This document shows positions 32,779 through 40,745 of a stretch of DNA of 42,202 nucleotides, in pieces (position 1 is the stretch's first letter; each line of letters opens with the position of its first letter). This DNA comes from Chloroflexota bacterium. Its GTDB lineage: Bacteria > Chloroflexota > Dehalococcoidia > DSTF01 > RBG-16-68-14. The translations under genes were made by a program, and so were the position numbers. The stretch is taken from contig QIFC01000124.1 in NCBI GenBank assembly GCA_003228685.1, positions 1-42,202 of the forward strand, given 5' to 3'. The notes below the pieces were generated by a model that did no database searches, had not been told where the DNA came from, and worked only from the letters and a program-made list of their open reading frames with translations.

Positions 32779-33984
32779 ATGGCGGACACAGCTATAGTTT
32801 GTCCAAAGTGCGGTACCAAAGTACTGCTGAATGAAGCTCTCACAACGGAGATCAGAAACGAGCTGAGCGCCGAATTTGAAACGAACTCCAAACAACAGGA
32901 ACAGGAATTCAAGGAAGCCTTGCTCGCGAAAGAAGAAGAATTCGAGGCCTCGCTGAAAGCAAAGCAGGCTGAGATACAGGAGGCGGCTAACAAGCGGGCT
33001 GGAGAAGCTGCCGCAACGGACTTGAAAGACCTGCGAACTCAGCTCGAAGAGAAGACCGCCACAATAGCGAAAGCTCAGGACGTTGAACTCGAACTTCGCA
33101 AACGGGAAAGAAAGCTAACTGAGCAGGCGGAGAAGGCTGACCTTGAAATTGCACGCCGCCTGGCCGAGGAACGCGGAAAACTGAAAACTGAAGTCGAGAG
33201 TGCCCTTCGAGAAGAGCACGACCTCACGATAAAGGAGAAAGACACACAACTCGATCGGGTGCGGAAACAGCTGGAAGAAGCGACGAGAAGGGCCGAAGGC
33301 AAATCACAGGAACTCCAAGGCGAAGTCCTGGAGCTGGAACTGGAAGAGCTGCTTCGTACGACATTTCCGAGCGACGAAATAGAAGCCGTGAAAAAGGGCG
33401 TGCGCGGTGCGGATGTAATCCAGCGCGTTCGGACTCAGACCGGGCACGATGCCGGAACCATTCTTTGGGAGACAAAACGAACCAAGGCATGGAGTGGTGC
33501 GTGGATCAAGAAGCTAAAGGAAGACCAGCGACGCGAGAAGGCCGACCTCGCGATCATTGTCTCTGAGGCACTACCAGAAACCATCACCGACTTTGGACCC
33601 CTCGAAGGAGTTTGGGTCACCGCATTCAAGTTCGTTAGTGGACTCGCCGTTCTGTTTCGAAACGAGATCATCGGCATATCACAAGCTCGAACCTCCCTCG
33701 TTGACAAGAGCGACAAGATGGAGTTTCTGTACAGCTACCTTTCAGGTACAGAGTTCAAACAGCGTATCGAGGTCATCGTCGAATCATACACATCACTAAA
33801 AGATGACCTCGCTCGCGAGAAGCGGGCTATGGAATCCACATGGGCTAAGAGGGAGAACCAACTGGAACGGGCCATTATGGGAGCGGCTGGCCTGTACGGC
33901 GACCTCCACGGCATCATTGGCGCCTCGCTCCCCGCCGTCGAAACGCTCCAGCTCTCTCCAGGTGACGACACGCTAGAGGAGTAA
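32779..33984 (+). CDS. DUF2130 coiled-coil protein, inserted into the thrC-NIL-MoaD run
   Basis: 401 residues from the ATG at 32779 (AAAGGAG at six bases; ATG 32776 and TTG 32773 are alternatives). A short CPKCG motif starts it, then a long charged coiled coil (about 25-180) and the DUF2130 core (about 185-380: ELEELLRTTFPSDEIEAVKKG, ETKRTKAWSGAWIKKLKEDQ, RASDKMEFLYSYLSG-like). DUF2130 is often near DNA-repair or phage-defence genes; the conserved core resembles a restriction-like nuclease fold, which is inference. Codon use is distinctly more A-rich (Lys/Glu codons AAA/GAA) than in the flanking genes, so the gene was probably acquired. Confidence 0.8.
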   Translation: MADTAIVCPKCGTKVLLNEALTTEIRNELSAEFETNSKQQEQEFKEALLAKEEEFEASLKAKQAEIQEAANKRAGEAAATDLKDLRTQLEEKTATIAKAQDVELELRKRERKLTEQAEKADLEIARRLAEERGKLKTEVESALREEHDLTIKEKDTQLDRVRKQLEEATRRAEGKSQELQGEVLELELEELLRTTFPSDEIEAVKKGVRGADVIQRVRTQTGHDAGTILWETKRTKAWSGAWIKKLKEDQRREKADLAIIVSEALPETITDFGPLEGVWVTAFKFVSGLAVLFRNEIIGISQARTSLVDKSDKMEFLYSYLSGTEFKQRIEVIVESYTSLKDDLAREKRAMESTWAKRENQLERAIMGAAGLYGDLHGIIGASLPAVETLQLSPGDDTLEE

Positions 33985-34006
33985 CAAGAACCTAAGGAGA
34001 TCACAG

Positions 34007-34288
34007 ATGGCCGTAACCGTTCGCATCCCCCCACCGCTACGAAAACTAACCGGCGAGGAAGATACCGTCACCGCCGACGGGAGCAAGACGCTGGCGCAAC
34101 TGATCGACGCGTTGGAAGGCATGCACCCCGGCCTCAAGGAGCGCATCTGCGACGAGACCGGCGAGCTGCGACGGTTCGTCAACGTCTACGTCGATGGCGA
34201 GGACGTCCGCTTCATGTCCGGCCTCGCGACGGAACTCCAGGCCGACACGGAAGTCAGCATCGTCCCCGCGGTCGCCGGCGGCCGCTAG
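34007..34288 (+). CDS. MoaD/ThiS-like sulfur carrier protein
   Basis: 93 residues with AAGGAG before the ATG. VTVRIPPPLRKLTGEEDTV, LIDALEGMHPGLKERI and EVSIVPAVAGGR fit the ubiquitin-like MoaD fold. The C-terminus is -AGGR, one residue past the Gly-Gly that is adenylated and thiocarboxylated, so a protease step to remove Arg would be needed, as is known for HcyS and QbsE. It may pass sulfur to cysteine or homocysteine synthesis. No E1-like MoeB or JAMM protease is in this window. Confidence 0.8.
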   Translation: MAVTVRIPPPLRKLTGEEDTVTADGSKTLAQLIDALEGMHPGLKERICDETGELRRFVNVYVDGEDVRFMSGLATELQADTEVSIVPAVAGGR

Positions 34289-34356
34289 GCGAGGCGTTCC
34301 TAGGCAACGTCACTCGTTCCCAAGCGCCCTTGTCCGCCAGCGCCCGCAGCCGTAGG

Positions 34357-35091
34357 ATGCTCGCGATGGGGTTCCTCGGCTACGGCTGGCAAGTAGAGCG
34401 TCTGCGCGAGCGCTTCTACGCGCCCGAATTCCTCGGCATGTACGCCCGCCTCCTCACGACGATCGTCAAGCACGCGAAGCCGGATGACATCCTCCTCGAC
34501 GCCGGCTGCGGCAGCGGCCGTGTGTTCCAGCACCGCCAGGCGGGCAACGTGCGCCGCATCGTCGGCGTCGACGTCACCGACGAACCGCGCGAGAACGAGA
34601 ACCTCACCGACGCCACCAAGGGCGACCTGCGGGCGCTTCCGTTTCGCGACAACCAGTTCGACATGGCGATCGTCAGCCACGTCGCCGAGCACCTCGTCGA
34701 CCCCGCGGACACGTTCGCCGAGATGTCGCGTGTGCTGAAGCCGGGCGGCCGGCTCCTGCTGCTCACGCCCAACCGCTGGCACTACGTCCCGCTGGTAGCA
34801 CGGCTGGTGCCGCACCGGCTGCACATCGTCTTCAACAACTGGCGCGGTGTCGCTACAGCCGACATCTTCCCTACTCAGTACCGCGCGAACACGGCCGGCC
34901 GGCTGCGCGCGCTGTCGAACGATGCCGGTCTCGACGTTGAGAGCCTAGAGCAGTCTGAGACGGAGCCGGAGTACCTCGCCTTCCACCTCATCCCGTACAC
35001 CCTCGGCGTCGCCTATGAGCGCTTGGTCAACCGCTTCGGCTTCCTCGCCAAGCTGCGCGTGAACCTCCTGCTCGTCGCAAAGAAGCGCTAG
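34357..35091 (+). CDS. Class I SAM-dependent methyltransferase
   Basis: 244 residues from the ATG at 34357; the ATG at 34366 and a TTG at 34330 are alternatives and no good ribosome site settles it. ILLDAGCGSGRVFQH is motif I; VGVDVTDEP follows, with LPFRDNQFDMAIVSHVAEHLVDP and VLKPGGRLLLLTPNRWHYVP, the pattern of UbiE/COQ5-like methyltransferases. The C-terminal half may be amphipathic. It starts close after the MoaD gene but its link to it is uncertain. Confidence 0.8.
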   Translation: MLAMGFLGYGWQVERLRERFYAPEFLGMYARLLTTIVKHAKPDDILLDAGCGSGRVFQHRQAGNVRRIVGVDVTDEPRENENLTDATKGDLRALPFRDNQFDMAIVSHVAEHLVDPADTFAEMSRVLKPGGRLLLLTPNRWHYVPLVARLVPHRLHIVFNNWRGVATADIFPTQYRANTAGRLRALSNDAGLDVESLEQSETEPEYLAFHLIPYTLGVAYERLVNRFGFLAKLRVNLLLVAKKR

Positions 35092-35196
35092 CGTCTCCAG
35101 CAGCCCGCGCCCGAGCTGGGCACCGTGGGCCGATGAGTGAGAGCCACCCTTCGAGGGCGTCCAGGCTCTGTTTACGACACGCCAGCGAACGGTGAT

Positions 35197-35610
35197 CTAC
35201 GGCTCCTCCCGCCTGACGCCGGCCACCTGATCGAAGTCGCGATCGTAGCTCAAGATCGCGTCAAGCTTCCTCCGCTCGACGTGGGCAATGGTGAGCGCGT
35301 CTTCAAAATCGATGTTGTGTTCCGCGTACACGTCCAGAGCGCGCAAATACAGCCTGCGATTCGAAAGCCGCATCCCTCTCAGCGTCAGAATCGAAAGGAG
35401 GAGCGCCCGGATATCCGTCCGCGGCACAGCATACAGGCGCGGCGAGGAGAGTACATACACCACCTCGGCGATCACGGACTCCGACGTGGTGACTTGCTCT
35501 GTCCCAGACTGGACGCGTTGAAACAGTTCGAAACAGCGCTGGGCTTTGTCCGGGTCATCTCTCGTGAAGTATCGGAAAAAGACGTTGCTGTCCAGGAACC
35601 GCGCCGCCAT
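35197..35610 (-). CDS. PIN-domain toxin (VapC-like)
   Basis: 137 residues. Acidic residues in FLDSNVFF (D7), SESVIAEVVYVLSS (E48), NIDFEDALTIAH (D102) and ILSYDRDFDQV (D121-D124) form the PIN magnesium ribonuclease site. VapC-like toxins cut tRNA or rRNA when unneutralised. It starts three bases past the antitoxin stop, an arrangement typical of type II pairs. Confidence 0.88.
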   Translation of the reverse strand: MAARFLDSNVFFRYFTRDDPDKAQRCFELFQRVQSGTEQVTTSESVIAEVVYVLSSPRLYAVPRTDIRALLLSILTLRGMRLSNRRLYLRALDVYAEHNIDFEDALTIAHVERRKLDAILSYDRDFDQVAGVRREEP

Positions 35611-35613
35611 TGG

Positions 35614-35880
35614 CTACTTGCTCGGCCGTCGGTTCCCGGCTCTCTTCTGAGCGCGCTCCGCCTTCGTCTCGGCAACACGCTTGTCGAAATCCTCAGGCTG
35701 AGCGAGCGGACGTACCGCTCCAAATGCGGACTCCAGCGTTACTGAAACCAGCGTGAGCCGTACCGTTCCATCATCCAGCGTAAATCTGATCTTGTCTTTA
35801 GGCCGTATCCCGAGCGCCTTTCGAATCTCGTTCGGAATCGTCACCTGCCCCTTTTCTGTCACGGTAGTAATATCATTCAT
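35614..35880 (-). CDS. AbrB/SpoVT-type antitoxin (VapB-like)
   Basis: 88 residues. The N-terminal TVTEKGQVTIPNEIRKALGI is the swapped-hairpin AbrB DNA-binding motif, followed by a C-terminal tail (about 45-88) that would wrap the PIN toxin. It is the first gene of the pair and likely represses it: an inverted repeat overlaps its start codon. Confidence 0.88.
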   Translation of the reverse strand: MNDITTVTEKGQVTIPNEIRKALGIRPKDKIRFTLDDGTVRLTLVSVTLESAFGAVRPLAQPEDFDKRVAETKAERAQKRAGNRRPSK

Positions 35881-35889
35881 AGTATTACT
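35866..35889. promoter_or_regulatory. Candidate antitoxin operator
   Basis: AGTAATA (35866-35872) and TATTACT (35883-35889) are perfect inverted arms ten bases apart, spanning the antitoxin ATG. Position and symmetry suit VapB autoregulation. Confidence 0.5.
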
Positions 35890-35989
35890 TCAAGCTCTTT
35901 TCTTACGTCGTTGTACAGAGTTACATTGTCAAAATACAAGCAGGACGACGGTGCCTTCCAAGACTGGCTGCCCTGGGTAGGAAGTACGC

Positions 35990-37702
35990 CTACCCCGCCA
36001 GCTCCGCCAGCTTGTCCACGGCCTCCGACAGCGGCACCATTTCTGCTTCCGCCTCTGAGCGGCCCTTCACCTCGACTTTGTCCTGCTTCAGATTGCGGGG
36101 GCTGACCGTCACACGCAGCGGCATCCCAAGCAGGTCCGCGTCCGAGAACTTCACGCCGGCCGACTCCTCGCGGTCGTCGTAGAGCACGTCAACGCCGCGT
36201 TCGCGCAGCTCGTCGTACAGCCGCTCCGCCGTCTCGCTGACGCCCTCTTTGTCCGGGTTGAGCGCGACGATGTGGACGGCGAACGGAGCGATGCTCTTCG
36301 GCCAGACGATCCCCGTCTCGTCGTGGTTGGCCTCGATAATCGCGGCCAGCAGGCGGTCGACGCCAATGCCGTAGCAGCCCATCACGGCTACCTGCTGCTT
36401 GCCCTCAACGTCGAGGAACTTCGCCCCCAGCTTCTCCGTGTAGACCGTGCCCAGTTTGAAGACGTGCCCGATCTCGATGCCGCGTTTCGCGTCGAACGTC
36501 CCGCCTTCGCAGCGAGCGCAGGCGTCGCCCTCGCCCGCCTCCGAGATGTCGGTCACGATGTCGGCCTGCCAATCGCGCTCGTAGTTGACATTGCGCAGGT
36601 GGGCGTCGGCCTTGTTTGCGCCGGCGACGAGGTTGGGCGAGTTGAGCGCCGTGTCGTCCGCGACGATACGCACGTTGCGCTTGGCCATCTCCTTCAGCCC
36701 AACGGGCGACGCCGATCCGGCGACCAGCCCGGCCGCCACGACCTCCTTGTCGTCCATCAGCCGCAGGTCCGCGCCGCCGAGCGCGTTGCGGAGCTTCGTC
36801 TCGTTGACCTCCAGGTCGCCGCGAATGGCGACGAACACGGGCTCGCCGTCGGCCGCGTAGAAGACCGCCTTCAGCGTCTGCTCAGGGCCAACCTCCAAGA
36901 ACTCAGCCAGCGCCTCGATCGTCTTGATCCCCGGCGTCGCGACCTCCTCGACATCGGCGAGCGCTTCCTCAGGCAGCGACAGCTTGCGATGGTCTGCCTT
37001 CTCCGTGTTCGCGGCGTAGCCGCACTTGTTGCAGATCAGGACCGTGTCCTCGCCGACGTCCGTGAGGTACATGAACTCTTCGCTGTCCTTGCCGCCGATC
37101 GCCCCTGAGTCTGCGTCTACGGCGATCGCCGGGAGCGACAGGCGCTCGAACAGCTTGACGTATGCGCCGAACATGTCGTCGTAACTCTGGTCGAGGCCAT
37201 TCCAGCCGGCGTCGAATGAGTACGCATCCTTCATGATGAACTCGCGCAGCCGGATCAGGCCGCCGCGAGAGCGGACTTCGTTCCTAAACTTGTTCTGGAT
37301 CTGGTAGACCAGCGCCGGCATGTTGCGATAACTCTGCACCTGCCTTCGGAAGATGTCCGTGACGACCTCTTCATGCGTCGGGCCCAGCGCCAGTTCGCGC
37401 TCGCGCCGGTCCTTCACGATCAACAACGGCGGGATGTACGTCTCCAGCCGTCCCGATTCCGCCCACAGTTCGACGGGCTGGAGGACGGGCATGTGTACCT
37501 CCTGCCCGCCGACGGCGTCCATCTCCTCCCGGATCACCTGCTCCAGCTTGCGCACGGCGCGCCAGCCCAGCGGCAGGTAGCTGTAGATTCCGGCCGCGAG
37601 CTGCTGAATCAGCCCGGCGCGCAACAGCAACTGGTGGCTGGGCGTCTCAGCCTCTGAGGGCGCTTCGCGCAGCGTGCTGGCGATCAGCTTCGAAAGTCGC
37701 AT
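35990..37702 (-). CDS. proS: Prolyl-tRNA synthetase, bacterial type with editing domain
   Basis: 570 residues, the length of the ProS type with an inserted editing domain. The class II core motifs include LLLRAGLIQQLAAGIYSYLPLGWR (motif 1 region), RNEVRSRGGLIRLREFIMKDAYSF (motif 2) and GCYGIGVDRLLAA (motif 3). The YbaK-like editing insertion is about 225-390 (AEFLEVGPEQTLKAVFY to ANKADAHLRNVNYERD). It charges tRNA-Pro and clears Ala. Upstream it diverges from a small lipoprotein gene across paired hairpins at 37744-37804. Confidence 0.95.
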   Translation of the reverse strand: MRLSKLIASTLREAPSEAETPSHQLLLRAGLIQQLAAGIYSYLPLGWRAVRKLEQVIREEMDAVGGQEVHMPVLQPVELWAESGRLETYIPPLLIVKDRRERELALGPTHEEVVTDIFRRQVQSYRNMPALVYQIQNKFRNEVRSRGGLIRLREFIMKDAYSFDAGWNGLDQSYDDMFGAYVKLFERLSLPAIAVDADSGAIGGKDSEEFMYLTDVGEDTVLICNKCGYAANTEKADHRKLSLPEEALADVEEVATPGIKTIEALAEFLEVGPEQTLKAVFYAADGEPVFVAIRGDLEVNETKLRNALGGADLRLMDDKEVVAAGLVAGSASPVGLKEMAKRNVRIVADDTALNSPNLVAGANKADAHLRNVNYERDWQADIVTDISEAGEGDACARCEGGTFDAKRGIEIGHVFKLGTVYTEKLGAKFLDVEGKQQVAVMGCYGIGVDRLLAAIIEANHDETGIVWPKSIAPFAVHIVALNPDKEGVSETAERLYDELRERGVDVLYDDREESAGVKFSDADLLGMPLRVTVSPRNLKQDKVEVKGRSEAEAEMVPLSEAVDKLAELAG

Positions 37703-37743
37703 ATCGATTCCAGCCTACGGGCGCGTCAACTCGCCGGTCAAGG

Positions 37744-37804
37744 TGTGACGCTAGTATCGTTCACGAGAAGCGCAAGCTTCTCGATTGTGACGCGTAGCGT
37801 CACA
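37744..37804. repeat. Paired short hairpins upstream of proS
   Basis: CGAGAAGC-GCAA-GCTTCTCG (37764-37783) and TGTGACGC-GTA-GCGTCACA (37786-37804) are perfect. A second TGTGACGC at 37744-37751 could also pair with 37797-37804, giving an alternative fold enclosing the first hairpin. They lie in the divergent proS/lipoprotein gap. REP-like or regulatory. Confidence 0.6.
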
Positions 37805-37830
37805 CATTCCCGTTTCTCGCGGGCCTACTC

Positions 37831-37836
37831 TATAAT
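37831..37836 (+). promoter_or_regulatory. Perfect -10 hexamer before the small lipoprotein gene
   Basis: TATAAT at 37831-37836, about 57 bases before the lipoprotein ATG. No strong -35 is evident (TTCCCG at 18 bases is the best). Confidence 0.35.
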
Positions 37837-37893
37837 GCCCGCGTAACTGAGCGGCGTCAGCGAAAAGAGCGCACTCACCAGAACTCCTATTGC

Positions 37894-38208
37894 ATGAAGA
37901 CCGGCCTGTTCATCCTGGTCCTTGTCTTTCTTGGTCTCTTGGTTGCCTGCGACCCCGACGAGGATCTTACGTTTGTGAACCTAAGCGAAGTGGACATTGA
38001 GGTGACGTACGCTGTTGATGGTAATGAACGCCCACCATTCATTCTCGAGCCCGGTGAGAAAGAGGAGCGAGAAGGTGTTCTGTTCTGGAAAGGACGAGTC
38101 CTATCCGTAACGGCCAGCGCAGATCGCGAGACGTTGCTTAAGAAGGACTATAGCTTTGACGACTTGGATTCCTTAGACTTCAAGATCGAAATTCCAAGAG
38201 GCGAATAG
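37894..38208 (+). CDS. Small lipoprotein
   Basis: 104 residues. A signal peptide ends in LLVAC (lipobox cysteine about 19), followed by an acidic beta-rich domain. No family recognised. The GC and codon use are slightly AT-richer than in the neighbours. The stop is 13 bases before the CTG start of the SDR gene. Confidence 0.65.
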   Translation: MKTGLFILVLVFLGLLVACDPDEDLTFVNLSEVDIEVTYAVDGNERPPFILEPGEKEEREGVLFWKGRVLSVTASADRETLLKKDYSFDDLDSLDFKIEIPRGE

Positions 38209-38221
38209 CAAGGAGGCTCCT

Positions 38222-39097
38222 CTGCCGAACCTGAAGGACCAGGTCGTTATCATCACAGGCGCGGCCAGCGGCATTGGCCGCGAGACCGCCCGCCTATTGG
38301 CTGCCGAAGGCGCGAAGACCGTGCTCTCGGACATCCAGGCCGAGCCGTTGGATGAGACCGCCGCAATCGTGCGCGACCTAGGCGGAGAGACGGTCGCAGT
38401 CGTGACCGACGTCTCGCAGCGCGAGCACGTCGACCGCATGGTCCAGGCTGCCGTCGATAGCTTCGGCCGCGTCGACATCCTTGTCAACAACGCCGGCTAC
38501 GGCTACGGCGCGACCATAGAACAGACTACCGAGACCGAGTTCCAAGAGCTGTGGGAGACGAACGTCCTCAGCGTGCTGTTCGGCATGCAGGCCGTCCTGC
38601 CTATCATGCGCCGCCAGGGCTCCGGCCACATCATCAGCGTCGCGTCAGCGGCGGGCAAGATCGCCTATCCGGGCATTGGCGCCTACTCCGCCACGAAGCA
38701 CGCCATCGTCGCGCTCACCGACTCGCTGCGCGCCGAAGTCGCGGACGCGGGTATCCACGCAAGCGTCGTGCTGCCTATCGGGACACGCACCAAGTTCTTC
38801 CAATCGGCTCGTCTCGCAGAAGGCGGCTCCGTGGGGCCGCACGGACCGACGCAGTCGCCCGAGCACGTCGCGCGCAAGATCGTCGCCTGCGCGAAACATC
38901 CTACATCGGAAGTGCTACCGTACAAGCCGCTGCGGATTGGCATAGCGATTAAGAGCGTCATGCCCTCGATCATGGACGCCATCGGGCGGCGCTCGTTCCG
39001 CAAGCAGCCGCAGCGCGATAGCGAACCAACACGAATGCAACCACAGGAGGACATGCCGATGCCTCCAATTAAGGAGGCACCACATGGGGAAGCTTGA
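38222..39097 (+). CDS. Short-chain dehydrogenase/reductase (probable CTG start)
   Basis: 291 residues. The N-terminus reads LPNLKDQVVIITGAASGIGR, with the TGxxxGIG nucleotide-binding motif, NNAG (about 90), and the YSATK active site with the Ser-Tyr-Lys residues, so this is a classical SDR. The first ATG in the frame would be at 38297, after the Rossmann motif, so a short start is not acceptable. AGGAGG (38211-38216) lies five bases before CTG 38222, and no ATG, GTG or TTG is open back to a TAG at 38174. A CTG start is therefore inferred. The C-terminus has a Pro/Met-rich extension. It overlaps the next SDR by 14 bases. Confidence 0.8.
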   Translation: MPNLKDQVVIITGAASGIGRETARLLAAEGAKTVLSDIQAEPLDETAAIVRDLGGETVAVVTDVSQREHVDRMVQAAVDSFGRVDILVNNAGYGYGATIEQTTETEFQELWETNVLSVLFGMQAVLPIMRRQGSGHIISVASAAGKIAYPGIGAYSATKHAIVALTDSLRAEVADAGIHASVVLPIGTRTKFFQSARLAEGGSVGPHGPTQSPEHVARKIVACAKHPTSEVLPYKPLRIGIAIKSVMPSIMDAIGRRSFRKQPQRDSEPTRMQPQEDMPMPPIKEAPHGEA

Positions 39098-39914
39098 TGG
39101 CAAGGTAGCCGTAATCACCGGCGGCAGCAGCGGCATCGGCCGCGCGGCCGCGATCATGCTGGCCGCGGAGGGCGCAGCCGTCGCCATCGGGGGCCGAAAG
39201 GCCGCCGCGCTGGAAGAGGTCGCCGGCGTCATCACCCAGCAAGGCGGCAAGGCGCTGACGCAGACCATGGACGTGCGCGACGAAGCGCAGGTCGCCGCCC
39301 TCGTCGACGCCGCCGCGTCCGAACTCGGTGGGCTGGACATCATGGTCAACAACGCCGGCGTCAGCCACCCTGGCAACATCAGCGACGGCAAGGTAGAGGA
39401 CTGGCGAGAGATGCTGGAGACCAACGTGCTCGCGCTCCTGATCGGCTGCCGCGAAGCCGTCCGTGTCATGAAAGAGCACGGCGGCGGCAGCATCGTCAAT
39501 ATCTCAAGCGTCGCCGCGCGCTCCACCGGCGACTCGGGTCAGGTCTACAGCGCGACAAAGCACGCCGTGAACGCCATCAGCGACGGCCTGCGCCAGGAGG
39601 TCCATGACGCCAACATCCGTGTGACCGTCGTGATGCCGGGCGGCACGTTGACCAACTTCGGCCGGACGATGCCGCAGGAGGTCCTAACCGCCGCCGCGAA
39701 GGCGCTCGGCCTCGATGCCGATGAAGAGGGCGTGAAGCACGGCGAGTATCTGCCGTCGGCAGGCGTCGAGCGTGTCCTGCGCGACCACCCCGGTGTATTC
39801 CTCGCCGCGGACGACATCGCGAACGCAGTGCTGTACGCCGTCCAGCAGCCGCCGTCGGTCCAGGTCGACGAAGTGCTCGTGCGGCCCAGCGTGGGAATGA
39901 GCCTGGGCGGCTAA
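39084..39914 (+). CDS. Short-chain dehydrogenase/reductase
   Basis: 276 residues. TGGSSGIGR (nucleotide binding, about 12-20), NNAG (about 89-92), and YSATKHAV (catalytic Tyr/Lys) are intact. The two neighbouring SDRs differ substantially, so they are not a very recent duplication, but they probably act on related substrates. Its start overlaps the end of the first SDR gene. Confidence 0.88.
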   Translation: MGKLDGKVAVITGGSSGIGRAAAIMLAAEGAAVAIGGRKAAALEEVAGVITQQGGKALTQTMDVRDEAQVAALVDAAASELGGLDIMVNNAGVSHPGNISDGKVEDWREMLETNVLALLIGCREAVRVMKEHGGGSIVNISSVAARSTGDSGQVYSATKHAVNAISDGLRQEVHDANIRVTVVMPGGTLTNFGRTMPQEVLTAAAKALGLDADEEGVKHGEYLPSAGVERVLRDHPGVFLAADDIANAVLYAVQQPPSVQVDEVLVRPSVGMSLGG

Positions 39915-39925
39915 CAGCCCTAACC

Positions 39926-40729
39926 CTAGTCTTCTGGCGGGTAGCTGAGCAGCGTGCTCTTGTAGTAGGGGTCGGGGCCTATCTCAGCCATCGTGGCCTC
40001 CGTAGCGTCCGCGACCGACAGCTCGTCGACGACCATGCGCTCGACAAGGCGCAGCGTCGCTGCGTCCGTGTGCTCAGCCGAAACGAGGTCGTCCCAACTC
40101 ACGAACGCGTCCGCGCCCTTGCGGATGAAGGCCTCCGCCATCGGAGTGCTGAAGAGACCGCTGCAGCCCATCATCACGATCGTTGAGCCATCGAAGCGGC
40201 CGTTCATGCGTTCGAGGACGAACGCGGGGCCGATCCCGAAGTACGTCTCGCCGCCTTCTTCGTCGCCGAAGTAGGCCACGGAACCGATGTAGCCCTGTTC
40301 GCGCTCCCAGACATACTCCGAATCGCTGTACGGCTCCGACGTAAAGATCTCGGCGAGGGCCAACTCGTCGCTCGCGCCTTCGAACCGGGCCACGTGGCTC
40401 CTCAACAGCACGAGGTCGTAGTCGCCCTTCGGCAGGTCACGATAGTAGTCGACCGTCACCTCTGGGCCCGGCACGTAGTCGACGACGTAGCCGGCGGCCT
40501 CCAGCGTCTCCGTCGTCTGGTCGCGGAAGTCCTGGTTCGGGAACGTGAGGTCAAGCTGGTCCACGATTACCGCGCGCAGCACTCCGTCGTCATCATCACC
40601 GCCTAGGCGCGAATAGACGAACACGCTGGCGGCGAACACGGCCGCGATAGCCGCAAACACCGCGACCATGAGGAGCGCCCCGCGAAGCTCGCGCCCTGTG
40701 CCTGTATCTGAAGTGTGCTCGTCTGCCAT
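39926..40729 (-). CDS. Membrane-anchored protein with caspase-like His/Cys pattern
   Basis: 267 residues. A membrane helix at about 18-40 is followed by GDDDD and an external domain. YDLVLLRSHVA places H112 after a hydrophobic strand, and STIVMMGCSGLFSTPMAEAFIRKGADAFVSW places C189 after another, followed by a helix and a Gly-Ala-Asp loop. This is the His...Cys layout of the caspase-fold clan (C14/CHAT/gingipain) proteases. Fold similarity is by eye only; it could be a non-catalytic relative. It is convergent with the SDR pair. Confidence 0.5.
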   Translation of the reverse strand: MADEHTSDTGTGRELRGALLMVAVFAAIAAVFAASVFVYSRLGGDDDDGVLRAVIVDQLDLTFPNQDFRDQTTETLEAAGYVVDYVPGPEVTVDYYRDLPKGDYDLVLLRSHVARFEGASDELALAEIFTSEPYSDSEYVWEREQGYIGSVAYFGDEEGGETYFGIGPAFVLERMNGRFDGSTIVMMGCSGLFSTPMAEAFIRKGADAFVSWDDLVSAEHTDAATLRLVERMVVDELSVADATEATMAEIGPDPYYKSTLLSYPPED

Positions 40730-40745
40730 TTGCCACCGGCCGCGC

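Noticed and set aside
38297-39097. SDR gene starting at the first ATG
   Set aside because: It removes the TGxxxGIG nucleotide-binding motif, so the CTG start is preferred.
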